A stretch of 64,000 bases of DNA from JALZVT01 sp964634815 (GTDB taxonomy: Bacteria > Pseudomonadota > Gammaproteobacteria > Pseudomonadales > Azotimanducaceae). The DNA is taken from assembly GCA_964634815.1 (NCBI GenBank), contig CAZWMD010000003.1:1-64000 (forward strand), read 5' to 3'. Shown in pieces: positions 17,197 to 25,222 of the stretch. Numbering within the stretch: the stretch's first letter is position 1; each line of letters starts with the position of its first letter. The notes under the pieces are model-generated. The model made no database searches. It was not told the origin of the DNA and saw nothing but the letters and a program-made list of their open reading frames with translations. The translations under genes were made by a program, and so were the position numbers.

Positions 17197-18420
17197 ATGA
17201 GTAACACAGAGTCTAATCAGGCTGAGCCGCAAGCCAATACAGGGCCTTTGGCAGGGTTCAGGATCATCGATCTGTCCCGGGTGCTGTCTGGTCCGATAGC
17301 AACGGGGTTGCTTGCGGATCAGGGCGCGGATGTGATCAAGGTCGAACCGCCAGCGGGGGATATTGTGCGCCATATGGGCGGCAAGGGTGATCTGGGCCCG
17401 GGGTTTCTGACCTCCAACCGCGGTAAACGATCGATCGTACTTGATCTCAAAAGTGCTGAAGGCATTGCTGTGGTGAAGCGCCTGGTCGCGGATGCGGATG
17501 TGTTTGTGCAAAATTTTCGTCCCGGCGCCATTGAAGGGATGGGGTTGGGCTATGAGGTTCTTAAGGCGCTGAACCCGCGCTTGCTCTATGTCTCCATCTC
17601 GGGATTTGGTGAAACCGGACCTTATGCGCACAAGCGCGTCTACGACCCGGTTATTCAGGCGCTGTCGGGAATGGCTGACATACAGGCGAACGACGCCAAC
17701 GATCGCCCGCGAATGATGCGTACAGTGATTCCGGACAAAACGACGGGCCTGACAGTCGCCCAGGCGATCACGGCAGGGCTGCTTGCACGTACTCGTACCG
17801 GTGAAGGCCAGCAGATCAAGGTGGCCATGCTTGATACCATGATTGCCTACCTGTGGCCCGAGGGCCTTGCCGGGCTCACGCTTGTTGGTAACGAGGCTAA
17901 CGTGCGAACCGGGCAGCTTGCCCAGGATCTGATTTTCAAGTCGAAAGACGGCTATTTAACCTGCGGGGCTGTCAGTGATGCGGAGTGGCAAGGCATGTGC
18001 ACTGCGCTGGACAAACCCGAATGGCTTGATGATGAGCGTTTTAACACGGCCCGTGGCCGAGTGGTGAACGCGCCAGCCAGACTCAAACAAACCGGGGAGG
18101 TGATCGCTACGCGCACAACAGCCGAGTGGCTTGAAACACTGGATGCCCATGGTGTGCCTTGTGCGCCGGTCCTGACCCGGCCACAGATTCTTGAGCATGA
18201 GCAGGTGATTGAGAACGAGACCATCACCGAGTATGACCATCCAGGGCTGGGTCGCGTGCGGCAGGCGCGACCCGCCGCACGATTTGAAAAGACACCGGTG
18301 AACACCGGGGCGTTGGCACCAACGCTGGGGCAGCAGACTCTGGAGATACTGCAGGAGCTTGGCTACAGCTCTGATGAGATAGCGACACTGGCGCCTCAGT
18401 CTGTTGCGCCCAAGGGCTGA
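17197..18420 (+). CDS. CaiB/BaiF family III CoA-transferase
   Basis: Family III CoA-transferase moving CoA between acids. It opens with GFRIIDLSRVLSGP and ADVIKVEPP, and the catalytic aspartate lies in VYDPVIQALSG at about residue 152. The C-terminal part carries HGVPCAPVLT. Start ATG 17197 (MSNTESNQAE) sits just after AGGGG with very short spacing, so the exact start is slightly uncertain. 407 residues. The guanidinobutyrase gene begins 13 bp later and the cupin gene follows it, forming a three-gene unit. Substrate unknown. Confidence 0.88.
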   Translation: MSNTESNQAEPQANTGPLAGFRIIDLSRVLSGPIATGLLADQGADVIKVEPPAGDIVRHMGGKGDLGPGFLTSNRGKRSIVLDLKSAEGIAVVKRLVADADVFVQNFRPGAIEGMGLGYEVLKALNPRLLYVSISGFGETGPYAHKRVYDPVIQALSGMADIQANDANDRPRMMRTVIPDKTTGLTVAQAITAGLLARTRTGEGQQIKVAMLDTMIAYLWPEGLAGLTLVGNEANVRTGQLAQDLIFKSKDGYLTCGAVSDAEWQGMCTALDKPEWLDDERFNTARGRVVNAPARLKQTGEVIATRTTAEWLETLDAHGVPCAPVLTRPQILEHEQVIENETITEYDHPGLGRVRQARPAARFEKTPVNTGALAPTLGQQTLEILQELGYSSDEIATLAPQSVAPKG

Positions 18421-18433
18421 AAAAGGATCGATT

Positions 18434-19393
18434 GTGACGAGTACAACTAAATTCAACCAACCGCTTGGCGGCAATGAGATGCCGCGCTTTGCGGGGCCCG
18501 GATCCATGTTTCGCTTACCGGAACAGGCCGATGCCAACGATCTCGATATCGCGATAGTTGGTGTGCCACTTGATGTTGGCACCAGTAATCGCCCAGGTGC
18601 ACGCTTTGGCCCGCGCGGGATTCGCGCGGAGAGTGTGTTGGTTCGTCCCTACGGGATGTACACGGGTGCCGCACCCTTTGACAGTTTTCAGATCGCTGAT
18701 GTAGGTGATGTGCCGCTCAACACCTTTAATCTCGAGAAATCCATCCCCATCATCGAGCGACACTTTGATCGGCTTATTGAGGCTGGCGCCAAAACACTGG
18801 CCATGGGTGGCGACCATACGGTGTCGTTGCCGATCTTGCGAGCGGTTAAAAAGCGCTGGGGCAAGGTGGCGCTTGTGCATGTTGATGCCCATGCGGACAT
18901 TAATGACAGCATGTTTGGCGAGAAAGTCTGCCACGGCACTATTTTTCGACGAGCGATTGAAGAAGGGTTGGTTGATCCGCACAGGATGACGCAAATTGGA
19001 TTGCGCACTACGGGATACAGTGCCGAGGACTTTGAATGGTCGCGCAAACAGGGAGTTCAGGTTGTTCAGGCTGAGGAGTGCTGGTATCAGTCACTGGCAC
19101 CACTTATGGATGACGTCCGCGATCGAATAGGGCCAGATACGCCAACCTATCTGACCTTTGATATCGACGGTCTGGATCCGAGCGTTGCCCCTGGCACCGG
19201 CACACCGGAACCTGGTGGGCTCACGGCGTCACAAGGTATCGAGGTTATCCGTGGCGTGTGGGGGTTGAACCTGGTGGGCGCCGATCTGGTGGAAGTGGCG
19301 CCGGCTTACGACACCACGGGTAACACGGCGCTGTTAGCCGCCAATCTGCTGTTTGAGATGTTGTCGAGCTTTCCTGGTTGCATAAGGCGTTAA
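18434..19393 (+). CDS. gbuA: Guanidinobutyrase/agmatinase-family ureohydrolase (GbuA-like)
   Basis: Binuclear manganese ureohydrolase releasing urea from a guanidino compound. All metal motifs are present: GGDHT, DAHAD and DIDGLDPS. The N-terminal NQPLGGNEMPRF and the stretches RPGARFGPRGIRAESVLVRP and SRKQGVQVVQAEECW closely resemble Pseudomonas guanidinobutyrase as I remember it, more than SpeB agmatinase. Start GTG 18434 has AAAAGGA six bases upstream; 319 residues. It follows the CoA-transferase and precedes the cupin, with the scaffold gap just after. 4-guanidinobutyrate is the best guess, not shown. Confidence 0.85.
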   Translation: MTSTTKFNQPLGGNEMPRFAGPGSMFRLPEQADANDLDIAIVGVPLDVGTSNRPGARFGPRGIRAESVLVRPYGMYTGAAPFDSFQIADVGDVPLNTFNLEKSIPIIERHFDRLIEAGAKTLAMGGDHTVSLPILRAVKKRWGKVALVHVDAHADINDSMFGEKVCHGTIFRRAIEEGLVDPHRMTQIGLRTTGYSAEDFEWSRKQGVQVVQAEECWYQSLAPLMDDVRDRIGPDTPTYLTFDIDGLDPSVAPGTGTPEPGGLTASQGIEVIRGVWGLNLVGADLVEVAPAYDTTGNTALLAANLLFEMLSSFPGCIRR

Positions 19394-19398
19394 CTACT

Positions 19399-19453
19399 AT
19401 TTTCGGGGGACACAAAAATGTCTGAGGACTGGGAATTTGTGCACAACGTTTCT
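19399..19453 (+). repeat. Left copy of a 55-bp duplication flanking the scaffold gap
   Basis: These 55 bases are identical to 19554-19608 and contain the ribosome site and first 12 codons of the cupin gene. They end exactly where the Ns begin. Best read as a contig-end overlap left unmerged by the assembler, not as biology. Confidence 0.9.
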
Positions 19454-19553
19454 NNNNNNNNNNNNNNNNNNNNNNNNNNNNNNNNNNNNNNNNNNNNNNN
19501 NNNNNNNNNNNNNNNNNNNNNNNNNNNNNNNNNNNNNNNNNNNNNNNNNNNNN
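19454..19553. other. Scaffold gap of 100 N
   Basis: Exactly 100 undetermined bases. The round length is a conventional placeholder, and the flanks share an identical 55-bp end, so the true gap is probably negative (overlapping contigs). Confidence 0.97.
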
Positions 19554-19608
19554 ATTTTCGGGGGACACAAAAATGTCTGAGGACTGGGAATTTGTGCACA
19601 ACGTTTCT
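19554..19608 (+). repeat. Right copy of the 55-bp duplication flanking the gap
   Basis: Identical to 19399-19453, starting at the first base after the Ns and running into the intact cupin gene. Removing the Ns and one copy would place the cupin ATG 24 bp after the ureohydrolase stop, a normal operon distance. Confidence 0.9.
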
Positions 19609-19968
19609 GAAGAGGCGCAATGGCAGGAGGGGCTGCGGGAAATTTTTGACTACCGGGATCTGGGCATCAAGGCTGCCACCAACGGCGACTATGTCGCGCA
19701 CATTGTTCGGGCCAATGGCAAAACCGCCAGCAGTGATGTGCAACAGTGGCATGTGCACGACTGCACGTTTCAGTTTGTACAGGTACTGTCTGGCTGGGCG
19801 ACGTTTGAGTACGACGGCCAGGGTGAGAAAACCATTCGTCAGGGAGACGCCGTTTTGCAGCCACCAGGAATCAAACATCGAGAGATTGCCTGTTCAAACG
19901 ATTTCAGCGTGTTAGAGATTGTGGCGCCAGCAGACTTCAAAACGCGTGTTGTCTCTGCTCCGGATTAG
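19573..19968 (+). CDS. Cupin-domain protein
   Basis: Single-domain cupin of 131 residues. The first cupin motif reads WHVHDCTFQF and the second PPGIKHRE, supplying several histidines for a metal, although the usual glutamate of motif 1 is replaced by Q. GGGGGA precedes the ATG. The open frame that reads in through the Ns from 19418 is an artefact of the duplicated contig end. It closes the CoA-transferase/ureohydrolase unit and may be a small metal-dependent enzyme or a sensor domain; specific function unknown. Confidence 0.85.
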   Translation: MSEDWEFVHNVSEEAQWQEGLREIFDYRDLGIKAATNGDYVAHIVRANGKTASSDVQQWHVHDCTFQFVQVLSGWATFEYDGQGEKTIRQGDAVLQPPGIKHREIACSNDFSVLEIVAPADFKTRVVSAPD

Positions 19969-20033
19969 CTGCCACTCATCATCGCGCAAGGCAAAAGACA
20001 CATCAGATGTGCGGGGCCTCAGCGAAACAGGAC

Positions 20034-21974
20034 TCAGGGTTGATACCAGATTGGCGAAGACCAGGCGCGGTCCTGAATGGTTGCGTGCATATCCGGTCGT
20101 GGGGGTACGCCGGCGCGAATGGCATCCCAGGTTGACCAGCGGCATATGGGGTTCTCAAGGACTCGCAGGTAGTAAAATGCGTGCTGGTTGGGGTCAAATT
20201 CCGGATCGCTCCACAGCGTCTTGAGCTCTGCCGCCCCCTTGTTTGCTGTGACGCTGCAGTCCGCAAGATTCACCCGCGCGCCATTGTCTGGGCAGCGATG
20301 GGTTTTGGGGTCGACCTGCAGATCATCGGAGCAGGCAATATCAAATACCTTCTCCTGAGTTTTGCCCCCATCGATCCAGCCTTTCACAACCTGCATTCGC
20401 TGCAGCGCACCGCTGTCGTTGTCACGTAACGCCCAGGCCCAAAACGACGGTGGTGTGTTGGTACCCGGTGCTGGGGAAAGGTCGCCGCCCATGGGCACGC
20501 CATGAGTGTAAAGCTGAGTGATTGATGGATCATTCTCGCTGACATTAATTCCGCGATCGAAGCTGCCGAAGAACCGCAACTTGATGTGTGGGCCTGAGGT
20601 GGAGAAGGTTTCCTTACGTCGGAACGCATCATAGATAGCGTCTCGGGTATTTGATTCTGCCCAGACGCCTGCAAGGCCGGAGCCACCCCAGAACTGTGAT
20701 GCGCCCTGAGCGTACTTCTCACCGTTGGGTCCGGGCTGATCCAGTGGCACTGAGCCGCGTTGCTGGGGTTCGATATCAAGAACGCCGGTCTTGCTCCAGT
20801 AGTTGTCCTCTTCGAAAGAACCTGCGGCGTTGTGGGTATCTGATGAGCCGATGACACCAAACTTGTAGGGATTAAAGCCGTCTGTCTCTTGCATCGCCAG
20901 TCCGTTAAGCAGTGCCTCCCGAACGTAGCTTCCCTGAGGACGGCTACTCAGATTGGATGCCACCCGCAGCGGCATGATCTCAAAATCTGCCCATTCGTCG
21001 TTGGGGGAGAGCAGCGGGTGGGTGTCTGAGGTCCCTTTCACCTGGGTGTTCTCGACTATGGGTTCGTTTCGCATTCGCTGTTCCGCGTAGTCTGCATCAA
21101 ACGCGCTGCCATCCCATTTGGCCTTTGCAAACATCCAGCCGTCGGAGCCGTTCGAATTGTGCGGAATGGCCAGTCCTTCGTTACCCTTGGCGCGTTCGCT
21201 GTCCAGCCAATCCCACAGCTCTTCAGGTTGGGAATCGTAGGCCGGGAAAATATCGCGCGGAACACTGCTGCCCCGGAACACCACATTGCGATGCAGGTTC
21301 TGGAACTCGTCAGCCGATTTTGTGTATTCATAAGCAATGAAGGTGGTGAATTTGCCAGGGTCGTTATGGCGTTCAGCGGAGGCAATAATCTCATCCCAGG
21401 CACTGCGGGAAATGTCTGAGTCGCGCAGTGGGTCCTCTTCGCCCGTTTGTCTGGTCCGTGTGAGATGCCCAAGAATTGCAGCAAAGGCAGCGGCTGAACC
21501 TTGAGGGTCTGTTGCCTTGCGGACAAACTCAGCGATCGGGTGGTTGGAGTAGCTGCTTTCTGGATCAGCCATATCCGGCATCATGCCCAGATACAGGCCG
21601 TGATCAGTCACGCCCTGAAAATCCAGCGGCTTCTTCATCTTCATCATGAATCCTGATGCGTGCTCAATAGCGTCACCCTTGGCAAATCGGTAGGCATCGT
21701 CCGGTGTCCTGCGAGTGCCCATCAGAAAGGCATCAAAGGAAAACCGGGTGTGGACGTGCAGATCACCGAAGTAGGCGTTGCGTTCAGGATTTACAGCCAC
21801 TGAAGTTATGACGTCATTCTCCGGGTTTGGGGTGCTGGTGGCAGCCGGCGCGCTGGTGGAGTCGTTAGCAGGCTTGTCGCTACAGCCCAACAGCAGCACA
21901 GCCATACCCAGTGCGAGTACAACCCGCGTAGGCCAGTGATGCATCTGTGGGTGGTGTCTGTTTGATTTGCGCAC
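20034..21974 (-). CDS. DUF3604 protein, PHP-like putative lipoprotein
   Basis: Large envelope protein of the DUF3604 family. It shows PHP-superfamily metal motifs: AYFGDLHVHTRFSFDA shortly after the signal, DFQGVTDHGLYLG, IPHNSNGSDG and IGSSDTHNAA. The N-terminus has a basic stretch, a hydrophobic core and lipobox LLLGC (C31 from my start), so it is probably membrane-anchored outside the cytoplasm. I choose GTG 21974 because GGGGA lies five bases upstream; GTG 21995 and ATG 21944 lack a good site. 646 residues. The fold suggests a metal-dependent phosphoesterase-like hydrolase, but no substrate is known. Divergent from the tct operon. Confidence 0.85.
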   Translation of the reverse strand: MRKSNRHHPQMHHWPTRVVLALGMAVLLLGCSDKPANDSTSAPAATSTPNPENDVITSVAVNPERNAYFGDLHVHTRFSFDAFLMGTRRTPDDAYRFAKGDAIEHASGFMMKMKKPLDFQGVTDHGLYLGMMPDMADPESSYSNHPIAEFVRKATDPQGSAAAFAAILGHLTRTRQTGEEDPLRDSDISRSAWDEIIASAERHNDPGKFTTFIAYEYTKSADEFQNLHRNVVFRGSSVPRDIFPAYDSQPEELWDWLDSERAKGNEGLAIPHNSNGSDGWMFAKAKWDGSAFDADYAEQRMRNEPIVENTQVKGTSDTHPLLSPNDEWADFEIMPLRVASNLSSRPQGSYVREALLNGLAMQETDGFNPYKFGVIGSSDTHNAAGSFEEDNYWSKTGVLDIEPQQRGSVPLDQPGPNGEKYAQGASQFWGGSGLAGVWAESNTRDAIYDAFRRKETFSTSGPHIKLRFFGSFDRGINVSENDPSITQLYTHGVPMGGDLSPAPGTNTPPSFWAWALRDNDSGALQRMQVVKGWIDGGKTQEKVFDIACSDDLQVDPKTHRCPDNGARVNLADCSVTANKGAAELKTLWSDPEFDPNQHAFYYLRVLENPICRWSTWDAIRAGVPPRPDMHATIQDRAWSSPIWYQP

Positions 21975-22111
21975 GAGATTCCCCAGGTAAAACACTTGAA
22001 TTACAGTGAGTTAGATAGATTTTTAGATACGACTCAGTAGAAACCAGTGCGTTTCAAGCCTGAACTCTCTCCCCTAACCTTTTTAGCATTGATTCCAGGT
22101 GGGCGCATCTA

Positions 22112-23131
22112 TTGCTGCATACTGACTCAATGGTGCGACTCGTCTCTTTATTTGATGCTCTCCTGCGGTTTTGCCCGGGGTTGGTCTGTGTCTTGTTCAG
22201 CGCGTTGTTCAGCGCGTCTTTGCTGGCCGCTCCTGCCGGCCAGCGGCTGCATCTGTTGGTGCCAGGAGGGGCGGGTGGCGGCTGGGATACAACCGCTCGG
22301 GCTGTGGGCCGGGCACTGCAGGCCAGTGGGCTGCTTGAGCAGGTGTCTGTTGAGAACATGTCCGGTGCGGGGGGTGCTAAAGCCGTGGCGCACATGATCG
22401 AAACCAGGAAGCAAAACCAGCACGTGTTGATGGTGAATTCGACGCCCATCATCGCGCGCTCCCTAATGCCGGTGTTTCAGCAAAACTGGCGTGACCTTAC
22501 CCCTGTCGCGGCCGTTATCGGTGACTATGGCATTGTTGCCGTACGCGAAGATTCGAGGTTTCAAAGCCTTGAAGAACTGCTGTCTGAATTGCGTGTGGCC
22601 CCACGATCGATCAAGTTTGCCGGAGGGTCAAACCGGGGAGGACTCGACCATTTGATTGCGGCCAGGCTGTTTCAGGTCGCCAGATTGCCGGTTTTGGATG
22701 CACGCTACGTGGCCTACGACGCCGGCGGCAAGGCGGTGCTTGCGTTGTTGTCCGGGGAAACGCCAGTGATGAGCGCCACAGTTGGTGACGCTATGCCAAT
22801 GGTTCGTGCCGGTAAACTGCGGGTGCTGGCTATTGCCTCGCCAGAGCGACTTGCCGAGTTGCCTGAGGTGCCCACCTTTACGGAACTGGGCTACCCCATG
22901 GTGTTTCTTAATTGGCGCGGTTTCTTTGCAGTGCCAGATTTATCGACTAGAGCCCAGACGGAGTTTGCTGACCTGTTGCTCAAGCTCCGTGAAACGCCAC
23001 AGTGGGAGGCGGAACGTGCGCGTCACGGTTGGGTAAACAACTTCATTGTCGGCGAGGGGTTTGTTAGGTATCTCGAGCAACAAGAACAAATAATGGGTGA
23101 CTTAATGCGTGAGCTGGGCTTTGTCCAGTGA
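22112..23131 (+). CDS. tctC: Tripartite tricarboxylate transporter substrate-binding protein (TctC)
   Basis: Periplasmic solute-binding protein of a TTT transporter. A signal peptide (about residues 1-40, ending SASLLAAPA) is followed by the family motif LLVPGGAGGGWDTTAR and later FAGGSNRGGLDHL and FTELGYPMVFLNWRGFFA. Start may be TTG 22112, which has AGGTGG nine bases upstream, or ATG 22130 six codons later. 339 residues from the TTG. Its stop overlaps the tctB start as GTGA. The ligand is an organic acid or related anion; identity unknown. Confidence 0.88.
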   Translation: MLHTDSMVRLVSLFDALLRFCPGLVCVLFSALFSASLLAAPAGQRLHLLVPGGAGGGWDTTARAVGRALQASGLLEQVSVENMSGAGGAKAVAHMIETRKQNQHVLMVNSTPIIARSLMPVFQQNWRDLTPVAAVIGDYGIVAVREDSRFQSLEELLSELRVAPRSIKFAGGSNRGGLDHLIAARLFQVARLPVLDARYVAYDAGGKAVLALLSGETPVMSATVGDAMPMVRAGKLRVLAIASPERLAELPEVPTFTELGYPMVFLNWRGFFAVPDLSTRAQTEFADLLLKLRETPQWEAERARHGWVNNFIVGEGFVRYLEQQEQIMGDLMRELGFVQ

Positions 23132-23691
23132 GCTTGGGTGATGCACCAAAACCGTCAACTATCGTGCGCGCGCGGGTGTTGAACCAAACGCGCCTGGGGG
23201 CGCTCGTGCTGTTTGCTTTGACACTGCTTTATGGTTCACAGATACCAAAAATTCAACAGCTGCCTGTCGACCAGTTTGAGTTAATGAGCGCGCGCACGAT
23301 GCCCTGGGTTTTGTTTGTGGCTTCGTTGTTGGGATCCATCGGGCTGTGGGTGCTTAACTCGCCTCAGTCTGTTCCACAAAAAAAATCCTCTCCACAAAAC
23401 CGGGACAGGCGTTCTTTGGGTTCGTACCGACTCACTGATCTTCTTACGGCCGGACTGCTGTTAATCCTGACGATGTTGCTGGGTCCGCTGCTTACCCTGA
23501 TCGGGTTTCCTGTGTCGGTGGTGCTGTTCTTGCTAGGCGGTTTTTTTATTCTGGGGGAGCGTCGTTTACTGGTGGCGCTGATCCTGGCGTTTGGCTGTGG
23601 CGCATTTCTTTGGCTCGTTCTGTCTATGGGACTTGATTTGTACCTGCCACGAGGAACTCTCTGGGTGCGCCTTGGAATCCTCGATGTTTGA
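23128..23691 (+). CDS. tctB: Tripartite tricarboxylate transporter small permease (TctB)
   Basis: Small membrane subunit of the TTT transporter. Four hydrophobic segments are visible (about residues 15-35, 50-72, 97-122 and 128-165), matching the TctB pattern. It starts at a GTG overlapping the tctC stop and ends eight bases inside the tctA gene. 187 residues. Low primary conservation is usual for this subunit; the position between tctC and tctA gives the assignment. Confidence 0.85.
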   Translation: MSLGDAPKPSTIVRARVLNQTRLGALVLFALTLLYGSQIPKIQQLPVDQFELMSARTMPWVLFVASLLGSIGLWVLNSPQSVPQKKSSPQNRDRRSLGSYRLTDLLTAGLLLILTMLLGPLLTLIGFPVSVVLFLLGGFFILGERRLLVALILAFGCGAFLWLVLSMGLDLYLPRGTLWVRLGILDV

Positions 23692-25222
23692 GGGTATCGC
23701 TGCTGGTGTAAGTACCGCGTTTGCCCCCTTTAATCTTGCGATGGTGGTGCTGGGATGTTTTGCCGGTACCTTTATAGGGTTACTGCCGGGGCTTGGTCCG
23801 ATCACAGCGGTTGCCCTGATGATTCCCCTGACCTATTCCCTGGAACCCTCATCCGGTTTGATTCTCATGGCCGGGGTGTACTACGGAGCGGTGTTTGGCG
23901 GCTCAACCTCGTCTATTCTGATCAACGCGCCTGGCACCGCAAGCACGGTGGCCACCAGCTTTGATGGTTATCCTCTGGCCCGGAGTGGTCAGGCAGGCAA
24001 AGCGCTGGCGGTTGCGGCTTACGCCTCTTTTACCGGGGGCACAATAGGAGCGCTTGCCTTATTGGTCGCAGCGCCCTTGCTTGCCCAGGTGGCCTTAAGG
24101 TTTCAGTCACCTGATTATTTTGCACTGATGCTGTTGGCATTGACGGCCATTACTGCGTTTTCGGGCACAGCATCCAATGCAGCCAGCAACAGCCGGAGTC
24201 AGCTTTTGCCAGCGTTTCTTATGACTATTCTGGGCCTGATGCTGGGTACAGTTGGTGCGGATGCGACAAGCGGGTTGCCACGCTTCACCTTTGGTCGTCT
24301 TGATTTGATTGATGGTCTGAGTTTTCTGCTGCTGGCAATGGCAACCTTTGCGCTTGCAGAGGTGGTAGGCAACGTACTGGAAGGCCGTCATCGCGGGCGC
24401 AGTTTGCCGCCAGAAACGCAGCAACTAGGCAGTCTGCGACTTACGAAGGCGGAGCTGCGTGACATCGCGCCCGCAACCGGTCGTTCCAGCCTGTTGGGGT
24501 TTGTGGTTGGGGTGTTGCCGGGGGTTGGGGCAACGCTTGCTTCTTTTATTGCCTATGGCGTGGAGCGCAATCTAGCACCGCGAGTATTACAGGAGCGATT
24601 TGGCAAGGGCAGTCTGCGCGGACTTGCGGCACCAGAGGCTGCCAACAACGCGGCCTCAACCGGCTCCTTTGTGCCCTTGTTAACACTGGGTATCCCGGGT
24701 TCGGGCACCACCGCTATTATGCTTGGGGCGCTCATAGCGTCTGGCATCGATCCCGGTCCGCGATTGTTTGTCGATCAACCCGGTCTGTTTTGGTCGGTTA
24801 TTGTGTCGATGTATCTGGGTAATCTGGTATTGCTGCTGTTAAATCTGCCGCTGATTCCGTTCTTTGCAAAACTGCTGCGTATCCAGGCGCAGCTGCTGAT
24901 TCCGCTGGTTTTGCTGTTCTCGGTAATTGGTGTCTACCTGGTGTCATTCAATACGGTCGATATACAGATTATGGTGGGTGTTGCTGGGTTTGCCTTGTTG
25001 TTAAAAGGGCTTGGTTTCCCCATGGCGCCAGTACTGCTTGGTTTCATCCTTAGTGCATACCTCGAAGACAATCTGCAAAGGTCGTTGATTTTGTATGACG
25101 GCAGCTTCCGATTTTTGTGGGAAAGACCAACAACGCTTTGCATAATGCTGGTCACTTTCAGCTTTCTTTTTATGCCGGTTCTCAGATCTTTGCTTACTCG
25201 GCGCCACCTGCGGAATTCCTGA
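23684..25222 (+). CDS. tctA: Tripartite tricarboxylate transporter large permease (TctA)
   Basis: Large integral-membrane subunit of the TTT transporter with about 11-12 hydrophobic spans. Family motifs include GTFIGLLPGLGP near residue 24, YYGAVFGGSTSSILINAPG and NNAASTGSFVPLLTLGIPGSGTT (here given in part). Start ATG 23684 overlaps tctB by eight bases; the open frame further upstream is out of context. 512 residues. The stop TGA shares a base with the ATG of the next gene, so the transporter and the hydrolase are translated as one block. Confidence 0.93.
   Translation: MFEGIAAGVSTAFAPFNLAMVVLGCFAGTFIGLLPGLGPITAVALMIPLTYSLEPSSGLILMAGVYYGAVFGGSTSSILINAPGTASTVATSFDGYPLARSGQAGKALAVAAYASFTGGTIGALALLVAAPLLAQVALRFQSPDYFALMLLALTAITAFSGTASNAASNSRSQLLPAFLMTILGLMLGTVGADATSGLPRFTFGRLDLIDGLSFLLLAMATFALAEVVGNVLEGRHRGRSLPPETQQLGSLRLTKAELRDIAPATGRSSLLGFVVGVLPGVGATLASFIAYGVERNLAPRVLQERFGKGSLRGLAAPEAANNAASTGSFVPLLTLGIPGSGTTAIMLGALIASGIDPGPRLFVDQPGLFWSVIVSMYLGNLVLLLLNLPLIPFFAKLLRIQAQLLIPLVLLFSVIGVYLVSFNTVDIQIMVGVAGFALLLKGLGFPMAPVLLGFILSAYLEDNLQRSLILYDGSFRFLWERPTTLCIMLVTFSFLFMPVLRSLLTRRHLRNS

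Noticed and set aside
17110..17631. Long N-terminal extension of the YbaN-like frame
   Set aside because: It is antisense to the CoA-transferase start, lacks conservation, and YbaN proteins are about 125 residues.
19418..19915. ORF reading through the N block as a longer protein
   Set aside because: It joins the duplicated contig end to another frame of the cupin gene; the Ns give meaningless residues and the true cupin frame starts at 19573.
19998..20010. CACATC-A-GATGTG palindrome between cupin and DUF3604 genes as a terminator
   Set aside because: One-base loop is not physically sound for a hairpin and no T-run follows.
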